This document shows positions 33,018 to 42,400 of a stretch of DNA of 64,000 bases, in pieces. The number at the start of each line of letters is the position of its first letter. Position 1 is the stretch's first letter. This stretch comes from Bog-950 sp046329515. Its GTDB lineage: Bacteria > Bacteroidota > Bacteroidia > Chitinophagales > LD1. Where the stretch lies: contig JAXLUM010000002.1 of assembly GCA_046329515.1 (NCBI GenBank), forward strand, positions 372,001 through 436,000, in the 5' to 3' direction. The position numbers and the translations under genes were made by a program. The notes below the pieces were generated by a model. That model saw nothing but the letters and a program-made list of their open reading frames with translations, searched no databases and was not told where the DNA came from.

Positions 33018-34454
33018 ATGCGCAAACAGGATTATGTAATAGAACTTATCCGCAGCCTTTCGCCTAATGAAAGCCGCTACTTTAAACTGTTTAGCAGCAT
33101 ACAACCCGGCGATAAAAAATACCTGGAGTTATTTGAAAAACTGGAGGGTAAGGAAAGTTACGATGCACAGGAATTATGTACGGAACTGGGCATAAGCCGA
33201 AAGCAGCTAACAGATTCTAAATACTACTTACAGCAAATGCTTTTGCGCGCCCTGCGGAATTTTACCGAGCAAAGCGCATCTGAAGCCAGCGTTTTTACAG
33301 CACGAGACAACATTCGCGTTTTGGAGTCGCGCAGGCTGTTTGATTACAGTTTAGACCTGATTGATAAAACGCTGGAAAGGGCTTACGAAATGTTTTTAAC
33401 CGAGCTGATACTTGAGCTGCTGAACATGAAGGTTATAATGTTGTATAACCTGCAGCGGTACGAAGAAAGTGCTGCCGTAAAGGACGAAGCGCTGGCTGTG
33501 CTTGCCATGCAAAAGGAAATTTTTGAACTGCATACCCTTAAGGCTTTAGGCTCCAAATACGAAATCCAGCGCGATAAATCGGAAGAGTTCAATGCACTGG
33601 TTAAACATGCCATACTTAGCCAGGCGCCTGAAAAACTAAAATCACTGCGGGCTAAAATTGCCTGGTTCGATATAATGTACCGCTTTTACCTTACCCATAA
33701 TGACCTTAATAAAGTGGTAGAGGTGGTGCGAAGCGAATACGAATGCTACAAGGCTTACCCCATAGTTAAGAGAAGCAATGTAACGGCCTATTTTACCAAC
33801 TTTACGCGGCTGGCCCTTACTGAACACCAGTTAGGTAATGGCGAAAGAGCGCTTGAATTGGCAGAAGAACTAAAGCAATTTCTTGCGGACCCGGCAAACC
33901 TGATTCCCAAAGCGCGCAGGGAATCGTTTACTGCTTATAGCGAAAACTTCAGGATGTATGTATTACTAAGATTAGGCCGCACAGAACAGGTAATTAAAGA
34001 ATCGCCTGTTATTATAGAAGCCATGAAAAGCCGTACACCGGCCGAGCAGTTTGCACACAAATACAACTATGCGCTGGCTTTGTCGCTTTCTAAAAATTAC
34101 AATAAAGCGGTTGATGTGCTTAATGAATTAATGGGAGTGGACCCCGAAGTGCGCACCGATATTCATCAATTAACCCGCATACTGCTTGTAATGGTACATA
34201 TAGACCTTGGCAATTTAACCATGGTGCCCTACCTGGTAAAGTCTGCTAAGGCGTGGATGAAGAGAAACAAATACAGTTCAAAAGATATTGATGAATTGTT
34301 TAAGTATCTGCTGTCGGCTGCGCGCCTAACCGGCAGGGCACGGCAGCAACACTACCAAAGCATGCTTAGTTTATATGAGGAGGGTAAGTTTTCCAGCCTC
34401 AGCGATATGTTGCTTTTACCCAAGTGGCTGCAACAACGTGTGCAAAAAACATAA
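33018..34454 (+). CDS. Helical-repeat protein of unknown function, family member A
   Basis: 478 residues from the ATG at 33018 (MRKQDYVIELIRSLSPNESR); the open frame upstream is not coding-like, and the neighbouring paralogue starts with the same MRKQDY. Features: YFKLF, GDKKYLELFEKLE, ESYDAQELC, LGISRKQLTDSKYYLQQMLL and long helices that may form TPR-like hairpins. No signal peptide. It is followed after 95 bp by its tandem paralogue and is divergent from the collagen-like gene. I do not know a function. Confidence 0.78.
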   Translation: MRKQDYVIELIRSLSPNESRYFKLFSSIQPGDKKYLELFEKLEGKESYDAQELCTELGISRKQLTDSKYYLQQMLLRALRNFTEQSASEASVFTARDNIRVLESRRLFDYSLDLIDKTLERAYEMFLTELILELLNMKVIMLYNLQRYEESAAVKDEALAVLAMQKEIFELHTLKALGSKYEIQRDKSEEFNALVKHAILSQAPEKLKSLRAKIAWFDIMYRFYLTHNDLNKVVEVVRSEYECYKAYPIVKRSNVTAYFTNFTRLALTEHQLGNGERALELAEELKQFLADPANLIPKARRESFTAYSENFRMYVLLRLGRTEQVIKESPVIIEAMKSRTPAEQFAHKYNYALALSLSKNYNKAVDVLNELMGVDPEVRTDIHQLTRILLVMVHIDLGNLTMVPYLVKSAKAWMKRNKYSSKDIDELFKYLLSAARLTGRARQQHYQSMLSLYEEGKFSSLSDMLLLPKWLQQRVQKT

Positions 34455-34549
34455 ACGTTTCAGGTTAAGATTTACCGGAGCGTAAACTGAAATTTTTCGT
34501 ACGGATTTTTGAAGCGTATATTGCAACAGTATTTTGTTAATAGTGGCTT

Positions 34550-36013
34550 ATGCGTAAACAGGATTATCTCATTCAGTTAATCCGTGCCCTTGGCACAAAC
34601 GAAAAACGGTATTTTAAGTTATTCAGCAATTTGCAGCCGGGCGAAAAAAGATACCTGCGCCTGTTTGATGCACTTGAAAATCGCGAGCAATACGATACGG
34701 CTAAACTTTGCGATGAATTTGAATTAACGCCCAAGCAGCTTACCGATGACAAATACTATTTAACGCAGGCGCTGTTACACAGTTTGCGCAATTACGATAC
34801 CGAATCATCAGAAATTGCCCTTCTTAGGGCGAATAAAGAAAATGCCCGTTCGCTGCTATCGCGGCGCATGTTCGATTATGCCATTGACCTTCTTCAAAAA
34901 ACCATTGAAAAAGCATGGGTCCTCGAGGCGTTTGAACATATAAGCGAATTGCTTCTGTTACGCTCGCTTTGTTTACAAAATGCTGAACGCTTAGAGGAAG
35001 ACGATAACATGCTGGCTCAACAGCATAAAGCCTCACTGCTTTTGAATGAGCTGGTACAATTATACGACCTGCGCAAAAAGGCCCGCAACCTTGAGGTTAA
35101 AGGTTCCGAGGCGCGGGCTTTCAAAAATATTCTTAGCCACCCGCTTATAAAAAACGGGGTAAACAAATTGCAGAGCCTTCGCTCTAAAAGTGTGTATTAC
35201 GAAATTATGGCGCACTACTATTCCTCTTCTTTAATGGTGAAAGAGCTATTGCAGTCATCCCGGGAAGAAAGAAAACTTTACCTTAAAAATCCGCAAATCA
35301 GGGCCATTAACCCTATTGTATATCTAACTAACATCACCCGTTTAACTAACGGCGAACCCGACCATGAAGTAAGATTGGAACTCATTGTTCAGTTACATAA
35401 AGAACTGCACCACCCTGAAATTGCTATTAGCCCGCAAAGGGCAAACGCCATACGCTGGCGCAGCATGTTGTTACGCTTATGGAGCCTGAGGCACCTGGGC
35501 CGTTTTAAAGAAGCCCTTCGCGATGCAGAGAAGTATTATGCTGAAAATGAAAACCGCAATTCCTACGATCATTTTTCAATAACCTTTGAATTGATACTTG
35601 CTTTAATGATGAACGGCCGTACGGCCGATGCGGTAGAAAAGGTTGATGAATTAATGCGCGAAAAGTCAGATGTGCGAAGCGATATGCAGCCTTTTATCCG
35701 CCTGCTGAATATTATGGTGCAATTAGAGTTAGGCAATTATACGCTTATACCTCACCTCATAAAATCAAGTAAAGCCTGGTTAAAGAAAAACAACGTGGAG
35801 CATGGCGAACTCTCCCTGTTCTTTAAACATGCTAATGCCATTGCCACTACGCCTTTAAATAAACGAACGGCTTACCAGCAGTTTAAAAAGGATATTGATG
35901 ATGGCAAATTGCAAAAGATAGATGAGTTGATACACTTAGGCCGCTGGGTGGAAGGCGTAACGCCTAAAACAAATGAAGCATCAGCTAACGGCCCGAAGCT
36001 TAAGGTAGCTTAA
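34550..36013 (+). CDS. Helical-repeat protein of unknown function, family member B
   Basis: 487 residues, MRKQDYLIQLIRALGTNEKR at the start, then RYFKLF, GEKRYLRLFDALE, EQYDTAKLC, LTPKQLTDDKYYLTQALL. Closely parallel to member A along its length, including FDYAIDLL..T.EKA and LGNYTLIPHLIKSSKAWLKK (A has LGNLTMVPYLVKSAKAWMKR). A tandem duplication is the simplest origin. A TATATTGC-type sequence 22 bp before the start also precedes A. Its stop overlaps the convergent hemolysin III gene by 4 bp. Function unknown. Confidence 0.78.
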   Translation: MRKQDYLIQLIRALGTNEKRYFKLFSNLQPGEKRYLRLFDALENREQYDTAKLCDEFELTPKQLTDDKYYLTQALLHSLRNYDTESSEIALLRANKENARSLLSRRMFDYAIDLLQKTIEKAWVLEAFEHISELLLLRSLCLQNAERLEEDDNMLAQQHKASLLLNELVQLYDLRKKARNLEVKGSEARAFKNILSHPLIKNGVNKLQSLRSKSVYYEIMAHYYSSSLMVKELLQSSREERKLYLKNPQIRAINPIVYLTNITRLTNGEPDHEVRLELIVQLHKELHHPEIAISPQRANAIRWRSMLLRLWSLRHLGRFKEALRDAEKYYAENENRNSYDHFSITFELILALMMNGRTADAVEKVDELMREKSDVRSDMQPFIRLLNIMVQLELGNYTLIPHLIKSSKAWLKKNNVEHGELSLFFKHANAIATTPLNKRTAYQQFKKDIDDGKLQKIDELIHLGRWVEGVTPKTNEASANGPKLKVA

Positions 36014-36663
36014 CCCTGCACCACAGGTAAACTGGCGCCTCTAAAAATGGCTACGTAGTGGGTTATGGTGCCTGCCAAAACAAAGCAATGCCAAACAGCA
36101 TGGTGGTATTGTAACTTTTTCCAACGATAGAAGATAACTCCAAAGGTGTAACACAAGCCGCCAATAGCAAGCCAATACCATACTTCGTTAGGCGCGTTAT
36201 GTATAAGAGGCTTAATAATAAAGATGGCCATCCACCCCAAAGCCAGGTAAAGGATAAGCGATAAGGTTTGATACTTGCCCGTTAAAAACAACTTCTTAAT
36301 AATACCCAACCCAACAATGCTCCACATAACGGTTAAAAAAACGGTTGATGTAGAATGGTCGGTATAGCGATAGACAATTGGTGTGTAAGTGCCGGCAATC
36401 AACAGAAAGATGCTGATGTGGTCCCACACTCTCAAGGCCTTCTTTACCTTCTCTCCTTTTGCAGCATGATACAAGGTAGAGGAAAGATAAACCATCAACA
36501 TACCAAAGCTGAAAATAGATACCGCCCATATGCCATTAACAGGCGAAGTTTGGGCAGTAAGCAGTATAAGGAAAGGCGCTGCAATTAAACAAAACACTAC
36601 CCCGGCCCCATGCGTAATAACATTGGCCAGTTCTTCCTGCGGGGTTTGTTTGCGGTCGCTCAT
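36010..36663 (-). CDS. Hemolysin III / PAQR-family membrane protein
   Basis: 217 residues with about seven membrane helices. Family motifs are at the N-terminus (EELANVITHGAGVVF), in the centre (VYLSSTLYHAAKG, RVWDHISIFLLIAGTYTP) and at the end (FVLAGTITHYVAIF). The conserved Ser/His/Asp residues form a metal site in the PAQR superfamily. The physiological role in bacteria is not established; true haemolytic activity is not implied. It is convergent with the helical family gene. Confidence 0.9.
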   Translation of the reverse strand: MSDRKQTPQEELANVITHGAGVVFCLIAAPFLILLTAQTSPVNGIWAVSIFSFGMLMVYLSSTLYHAAKGEKVKKALRVWDHISIFLLIAGTYTPIVYRYTDHSTSTVFLTVMWSIVGLGIIKKLFLTGKYQTLSLILYLALGWMAIFIIKPLIHNAPNEVWYWLAIGGLCYTFGVIFYRWKKLQYHHAVWHCFVLAGTITHYVAIFRGASLPVVQG

Positions 36664-36685
36664 TGCTCAAAAAACGAATTACAAA

Positions 36686-37639
36686 TCAGAAAATTGCACG
36701 CGCAATTTCAATAGTGGCTTCACTGCGGCTCATAGTATAGTAGTGCAGGCAGGGCACACCGGCAGCTTTCAGTTCTTTCGATTGCTGAATAGCCCATTCA
36801 ATACCCACTCGTTTAACCGCTTTATCATCGGTGCACTTCTCTACTTCTTCGGCCAACGCCTCCGGAATATCAATGTGGAATATTTTTGCAAGTGTGTTCA
36901 ATTGCGATTTCTGCGCTATAGGTTTTATGCCCGGTATTATTGGTACGTTAATGCCTATTTCGCGGCAGCGTTTTACAAAATCAAAAAACTTTTGATTGTC
37001 AAAAAACATCTGGGTTACTATATAGTCTGAGCCACAATCTACCTTATGCTTAAGCCATTTTAAGTCAGCGCCAAGGTTGGGCGCCTCAAAATGCTTTTCA
37101 GGATAACCGGCTACACCAATACAAAAGTTGGTCTTTAACTCATTCTCGGTCTCTTCATGTAAAAAGCGGCCCTTATTCATATTAGCTACTTGCGCTACAA
37201 GGTCCGATGCAAAACGGTGTCCATACCTGCTTGGGCCGCTTGTTTTTGGGTTCTTATCAGAATCGCCCTGCAACAGCAGCACATTGTTAATTCCTAAATA
37301 ATGTAAAGTAAAAAGAGCATCCTCCGTTTCTTCCGGCGTAAAGCCTCCGCATACCAGGTGTGGAACGGTATCTACATTAAAACGCCCCTTAATTGCAGCG
37401 CAAATGCCCACAGTACCAGGCCTTTTGCGCAAAGGCACCTCTTCCATCAACCCATCGGGACGCTTTTTGTATATGATTTCTTCACGATGATAAGTAACAT
37501 CAATAAATGGTGGTTTGAACTCCATTAAAGGTTCAATCACCCTTAACAAATCATCAATGGTTTTGCCTTTTTGAGGGGGTAAAACCTCAATACTAAACAG
37601 TGTTGAAGAGGCGTTACTTAAGTGTTCAGTTACTTTCAT
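36686..37639 (-). CDS. metF: 5,10-methylenetetrahydrofolate reductase
   Basis: 317 residues from the ATG at 37639 (MKVTEHLSNASSTLFSIEVL), where the family begins; the further upstream frame is not conserved. FAD-dependent TIM barrel: catalytic Glu in FSIEVLPPQKG, folate/FAD residues in LLLQGDSDKN, NFCIGVAGYPEKH, and DYIVTQMFFDN. It makes 5-methyl-THF, the methyl donor for MetH encoded 1.9 kb away. No SAM riboswitch is visible in front of it, unlike metH. Confidence 0.94.
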   Translation of the reverse strand: MKVTEHLSNASSTLFSIEVLPPQKGKTIDDLLRVIEPLMEFKPPFIDVTYHREEIIYKKRPDGLMEEVPLRKRPGTVGICAAIKGRFNVDTVPHLVCGGFTPEETEDALFTLHYLGINNVLLLQGDSDKNPKTSGPSRYGHRFASDLVAQVANMNKGRFLHEETENELKTNFCIGVAGYPEKHFEAPNLGADLKWLKHKVDCGSDYIVTQMFFDNQKFFDFVKRCREIGINVPIIPGIKPIAQKSQLNTLAKIFHIDIPEALAEEVEKCTDDKAVKRVGIEWAIQQSKELKAAGVPCLHYYTMSRSEATIEIARAIF

Positions 37640-37714
37640 CGGGCAGCAAATGTAAGTGCTGCTTTGAATTTTAACAGGGAAAAATGAATAGTGGGACAAA
37701 TAAAATTCGATGTT

Positions 37715-38389
37715 ATGAAAAAGTTGATGTTACTGACGGGGGCCTTTTTGTTATGCAGCTTTATTTATGCTCAACCCCAGTTCTTTCTGGGTTTAAGGCC
37801 GGGAGCGGGTGCTATGCTCACTAATAACCAATTACGCTCATTTTCAACTACCGAAGGCACGCGGGATATTTTAGGGAACCGAACGAATTGGTCCTTTGTA
37901 GGTAAGGGGGAGGCGTTATTGGGTCTGGGCCGGTTCCGCTTTGGTTATCGTTTCCTTTACAACTATTCAAAGAATAGAGGACAGGAAACATTCTACCCGT
38001 TAATTGATAACACTATTGATTACGACCGTATGACGGCCTACTTCAATAAGTCCAGCGTGCACACTTTTGGGCATTATGGCGTCTTGGAAATAGCCATAAT
38101 CAATACCAGGCACTTTGCACTTACCCCGGGGCTTGCGCTGGGGGGCTATATGGGCTACGTTAAAGACGCCAACGGTAACAAGGTACGTTTCAGCGATATT
38201 GTAAAGTACAGATTTACCGTAGGTGCGGAACTAAACGCAGAGATTAAATTGAACAGAGTGACTATTCTGTTTGGCCCTAACTACTATATGTTTAACCGCC
38301 AGGATAAGTTTAATGCCGATTGGAAACAATATGCGCATTTAATTGGAGGCGATGTAGGCTTAAGAGTAAACCTTATTAAGCCGAAATAG
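37715..38389 (+). CDS. Outer-membrane-barrel-like secreted protein
   Basis: 224 residues from ATG 37715 (signal peptide MKKLMLLTGAFLLCSFIYAQ). The mature part alternates aromatic/hydrophobic strands (FFLGLRPGAGAM; FRFGYRFLYNYS; TILFGPNYYMFN; GGDVGLRVNLIKPK), consistent with a small beta barrel in the outer membrane. The gene at 38564 encodes a related protein (GLRTGGGG, AKGEFLFG, LRLNLLRP versus GLRPGAGA, GKGEALLG, LRVNLIKP), so this is a tandem pair. No known family. Confidence 0.7.
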   Translation: MKKLMLLTGAFLLCSFIYAQPQFFLGLRPGAGAMLTNNQLRSFSTTEGTRDILGNRTNWSFVGKGEALLGLGRFRFGYRFLYNYSKNRGQETFYPLIDNTIDYDRMTAYFNKSSVHTFGHYGVLEIAIINTRHFALTPGLALGGYMGYVKDANGNKVRFSDIVKYRFTVGAELNAEIKLNRVTILFGPNYYMFNRQDKFNADWKQYAHLIGGDVGLRVNLIKPK

Positions 38390-38563
38390 GACTTTGTGGA
38401 TTTTGGTTAACGCTGCCATCTATTCTTTCATAGAAAAGTAATAGGTGGCAGTAGTGTGATAGCTTATTCATAAGCCCGTCGCTGGTAAGATTTGGCCTGT
38501 TTTGGGAAGGCTTTTTTAATAAACTGCGCATATCGCTGCCTAACTTTGCTACAAATAATTCTC

Positions 38564-39271
38564 ATGAAGAAATTGCTTATTCTTCCTCTATTACTTCTTG
38601 CACTTATTTCGCAGGCATACAATAAATATGAACTTCTGTTAGGCTTGCGTACAGGCGGTGGCGGTAGCTTTCTTCGTTATAATGAAGTGAATTCAAACTT
38701 TGGCAGCTTTAGTGGTAATGCTACACAAATCAGCAATGGTATTGCCATACCGGCGAAAGGAGAATTTCTTTTTGGCGTAAAAGGTTTTAGAATGGGTTAC
38801 CAATTCAGCTATACCCATGGCATATACAAAAACTATAAACGCGACTATGACAACAACCCTCCGGGAGTAGATGATTACGTGGACAGCGCACAAAATTGCC
38901 GCAGAAATTTGTTTGCCCACCTTTTTCTTATGGAATATTCTATTCCTATTGCTGCTAAGGGAAAATGCCTGGTGGCCACAACACCTTTCTTCGGAATAGG
39001 CAGTTTTACAGGAACCAAAGTTGATTTGGATGAAGACGGACAATCAGTGGAAAAAACGTATTATAAAAAGTTATTGAAAAAGGGGTCCAAACTGGCTCTT
39101 ACAGCGGGCATAGGTTTCGAATTTACGGTGCGCCGATTCTGCTTTATGCTGGCACCCACCTACACCTTTTATAGGCTAAAGCCGAATGATTATTCAGAGG
39201 ACCATGGCGGCATTCACCAGGTAACCCTGGACCTTGCTTTCAGGCTTAACCTGTTACGTCCGCGCTACTAA
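38564..39271 (+). CDS. Outer-membrane-barrel-like secreted protein, paralogue
   Basis: 235 residues from ATG 38564 (signal peptide MKKLLILPLLLLALISQAYN). Strand-rich: YELLLGLRTGGGGSF, FRMGYQFSYTHG, LALTAGIGFEFTVRRFCFML, VTLDLAFRLNLLRPRY. A TAnnTTTG box (TAACTTTG, 38541-38548) lies 15 bp before the ATG but lacks a well-placed TTG. Probably an outer-membrane barrel like its neighbour. The metH promoter begins 3 bp after its stop, with no terminator between. Confidence 0.7.
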   Translation: MKKLLILPLLLLALISQAYNKYELLLGLRTGGGGSFLRYNEVNSNFGSFSGNATQISNGIAIPAKGEFLFGVKGFRMGYQFSYTHGIYKNYKRDYDNNPPGVDDYVDSAQNCRRNLFAHLFLMEYSIPIAAKGKCLVATTPFFGIGSFTGTKVDLDEDGQSVEKTYYKKLLKKGSKLALTAGIGFEFTVRRFCFMLAPTYTFYRLKPNDYSEDHGGIHQVTLDLAFRLNLLRPRY

Positions 39272-39273
39272 TG

Positions 39274-39303
39274 TTGCAACTTACATCAGTCTGCTTATAT
39301 TTG
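39274..39303 (+). promoter_or_regulatory. Promoter of metH, perfect consensus
   Basis: TTG at 39274-39276, exactly 19 bp, then TATATTTG at 39296-39303: a perfect match to TTG-N19-TAnnTTTG. Transcription would start near 39310, just ahead of the SAM riboswitch. Confidence 0.88.
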
Positions 39304-39324
39304 CAGTAGCTCTTTGATTTAATT

Positions 39325-39488
39325 CTTATCAAGAAAGACTGAGGGACAGGCCCGTAGACGTCTTAGCAACCTACCACCACAGGTAAGGTGCTAACTCCTG
39401 CTTTGCTTCGGCAGAGATAGATAAGTTGAGATTTTTCTCCTCTTACATGCAGGTTTTCTTGATAAGGGTTATTGAAGAGCTTCAATAA
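39325..39488 (+). promoter_or_regulatory. SAM-I riboswitch with alternative pairing, controls metH
   Basis: The aptamer runs from 39325 to 39425: P1 CTTATC/GATAAG, AAGA, GAGGGACAGGCCC, TAGCAACC, AAGGTGCTAACTCC and AGATAGATAAG, all S-box hallmarks. The 5' P1 strand and its extension (CTTATCAAGAAA, 39325-39336) are also perfectly complementary over 12 bp to TTTCTTGATAAG (39455-39466), a pairing that excludes P1. A 9-bp hairpin, TTATTGAAG-AG-CTTCAATAA (39469-39488), lies 11 nt before the metH ATG. There is no T-run, so control is probably at translation or through an unusual platform. S-adenosylmethionine should lower MetH synthesis. Confidence 0.9.
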
Positions 39489-39499
39489 GATTTAGAAGT

Positions 39500-42400
39500 A
39501 TGTCAGTTAAACAACAATTGAACGATTTAGCCGCTAAGCGCATTCTTGTAATGGATGGTGCTATGGGCACTATGATTCAGCGCTATAAACTAAGCGAAGA
39601 CGATTTCCGTGGAGAAAAGTATAAGAACCACACGCACGATTTAAAAGGCAATAACGACCTTTTAAATATTACTCGCCCCGATATTATTGAGGCTATCCAC
39701 CTTGAATATCTTGAAGCAGGGGCTGATATTATTGAGACCAACACCTTTAGCGGTACCTGGATTGCCCAGGCCGATTACAAACTGGAAAGCGAGGTTTATG
39801 CCATTAATTACGAAGGGGCTAAACTGGCAAAGCAGGCGGTAGCTAAATACAAACAAAGGCATCCTGAGGCAACTGTTTTCGTAGCTGGCGCCTTTGGCCC
39901 TACTAACAGAACTGCTTCTTTATCACCTGATGTAAACCGCCCGGGTTATCGCGCTATTACGTACGATGAACTGGTAAACGCTTATGCCGAACAAACGCGC
40001 GGGTTAATTGATGGAGGTGTAGATATTCTACTGGTTGAAACCATTTTCGATACGCTGAATGCTAAGGCCGCCTTATTCGCCATTGCAGAGGTACAGAAAG
40101 AAAAAGGAACGGACCTGCCCCTGATGATTTCGGGAACTATTACGGATGCCAGTGGCAGAACATTGAGCGGCCAGACACCTGAAGCATTTTATGTATCTGT
40201 TGCACACGCTAAACCTTTCAGTGTTGGTTTAAACTGCGCTTTAGGTGCAAAAGATATGCGCCCGCATATTGAGGCTATAAGCAAAACTGCTGTATGCTAT
40301 GTTAGCGCTTATCCTAACGCGGGTTTACCTAATGCTTTTGGCGGTTACGATGAAACCCCCGAAATGATGGGCGAAGCACTGGAGGATTTCATTAACAGCG
40401 GCTTCGTAAATATTATTGGTGGTTGTTGTGGCACCACGCCTGACCACATTAAAGTTTTCGCACAGGTAGCTAAAAAGCACGCCACTCGCCAATTGCCTAA
40501 GCCTATAAACTTTACAAAGCTTAGCGGCTTAGAACCCGTAACCATTACACCTGAAAGCAACTTCGTAAACGTAGGCGAACGCACTAACGTAACCGGCTCC
40601 GCTAAATTCCTTAAGCTTATTAAGGAAGATAAGTATGATGAAGCCCTAAGCGTAGCTAAGGAACAGGTTGATGGAGGTGCACAGATAATTGATGTGAACC
40701 TTGACGAAGGTATGATTGATGGCAAAGAAGCTATGGGTAAATTCCTTAACCTGGTAGCCAGTGAGCCTGATATTGCCCGTGTGCCTGTAATGATTGACAG
40801 CAGCAAGTGGGAAATTATTGAAGAAGGCCTTAAGCGAATACAAGGCAAAGGCATTGTAAATTCAATTTCGCTTAAAGGTGGTGAAGAGGAGTTTTTGCGC
40901 CAGGCTGAATTGGTAAAGCAATACGGCGCGGCTGTTATTGTAATGGCTTTTGACGAAAAGGGCCAGGCTGATACCTACGAACGCCGCATAGAAATATGTG
41001 AACGGGCTTACCGTATATTAGTTGACAAGGTAGGCTTCCCTGCTGAAGACATAATTTTTGATCCCAATATCTTTCCGGTGGGTACCGGCATGGAGGAACA
41101 CCGCAAAAACGCGCTGGACTTCTTTAATGCAACCAAATGGATTAAAGAAAACTTACCACATGCCCACGTAAGCGGCGGGGTAAGTAATGTATCGTTCAGC
41201 TTCCGCGGTAATAATGTAGTGCGCGAAGCCATGCACTCTGCCTTTTTATACCACGGCATTAAACATGGTATGGATATGGGTATTGTAAACCCGAGCATGC
41301 TGGAAGTGTATGACGACATACCGAAGGATTTGCTGGAACATGTAGAAGATGTATTGCTTGACCGCAGAGAGGATGCTACCGAGCGCCTACTGGCCTTTGC
41401 TGAAACCGTAAAGAAGAAAGATAAGAAAGATGATACCGCAGAACAGGCGTGGAGGAACGGTACCGTGGAAGAACGCTTATCGCATGCACTGGTAAAAGGC
41501 ATAGTTGAATACATTGATCAGGATACCGAAGAAGCGCGCCAAAAATATGGCCGTCCGTTGCATGTAATTGAAGGGCCATTAATGGCGGGCATGAACATAG
41601 TGGGCGACTTGTTTGGTGCGGGCAAAATGTTTTTACCGCAAGTGGTAAAGAGCGCCCGTGTAATGAAAAAAGCGGTGGCTTACCTTCAACCTTACCTTGA
41701 AGAAGAAAAAGCAGCTAATGCAAGCGCTTCAGCAGCAGGTAAAATTTTATTAGCTACGGTTAAAGGTGATGTGCACGACATAGGTAAAAACATTGTTGGT
41801 GTAGTATTGGCGTGTAACAACTATGAGATTGTTGATTTAGGCGTAATGGTAAGCGCCGAGAAAATTCTACAGCGCGCTAAAGAAGAGAATGCTGACATCA
41901 TTGGCCTAAGCGGCTTAATTACACCATCGTTGGATGAAATGGTGCACGTAGCTGCAGAAATGCAGCGCCTTGGCTTTGATAAGCCATTACTGATTGGCGG
42001 TGCTACTACTTCTAAAATTCATACAGCTGTAAAAATTGCGCCGGTATACAATGGCCCTGTAGTGCATGTGTTAGATGCAAGTAAGAGCGTGGCGGTATCG
42101 TCAGCTTTATTAAGTGCTGAGCAGAAACCTGCCTTTGTAAAAACGGTTGGTGAAGAATACAACGAAATGCGCGAGAGCCACGCACGCCGCCGCGCTGATG
42201 TTGAACTGGTAAGCTTAGAAGAAGCCCGCGCCAACAAACTGAAAATTGATTGGAGCAAAGAGCAGATAGTTAAACCCAACTTTATCGGGGTAAAAGTATT
42301 TAACGACTATAGCATTGAAGAACTGGCGCAATACATTGATTGGAGCCCATTCTTCAGTACATGGGAAATGAGCGGTATTTACCCGCGCATTTTTGAAAGC

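Noticed and set aside
38541..38548. Complete promoter for the second barrel gene
   Set aside because: The -7 box TAACTTTG is perfect but no TTG lies at a suitable distance, so only the box is mentioned with the gene.
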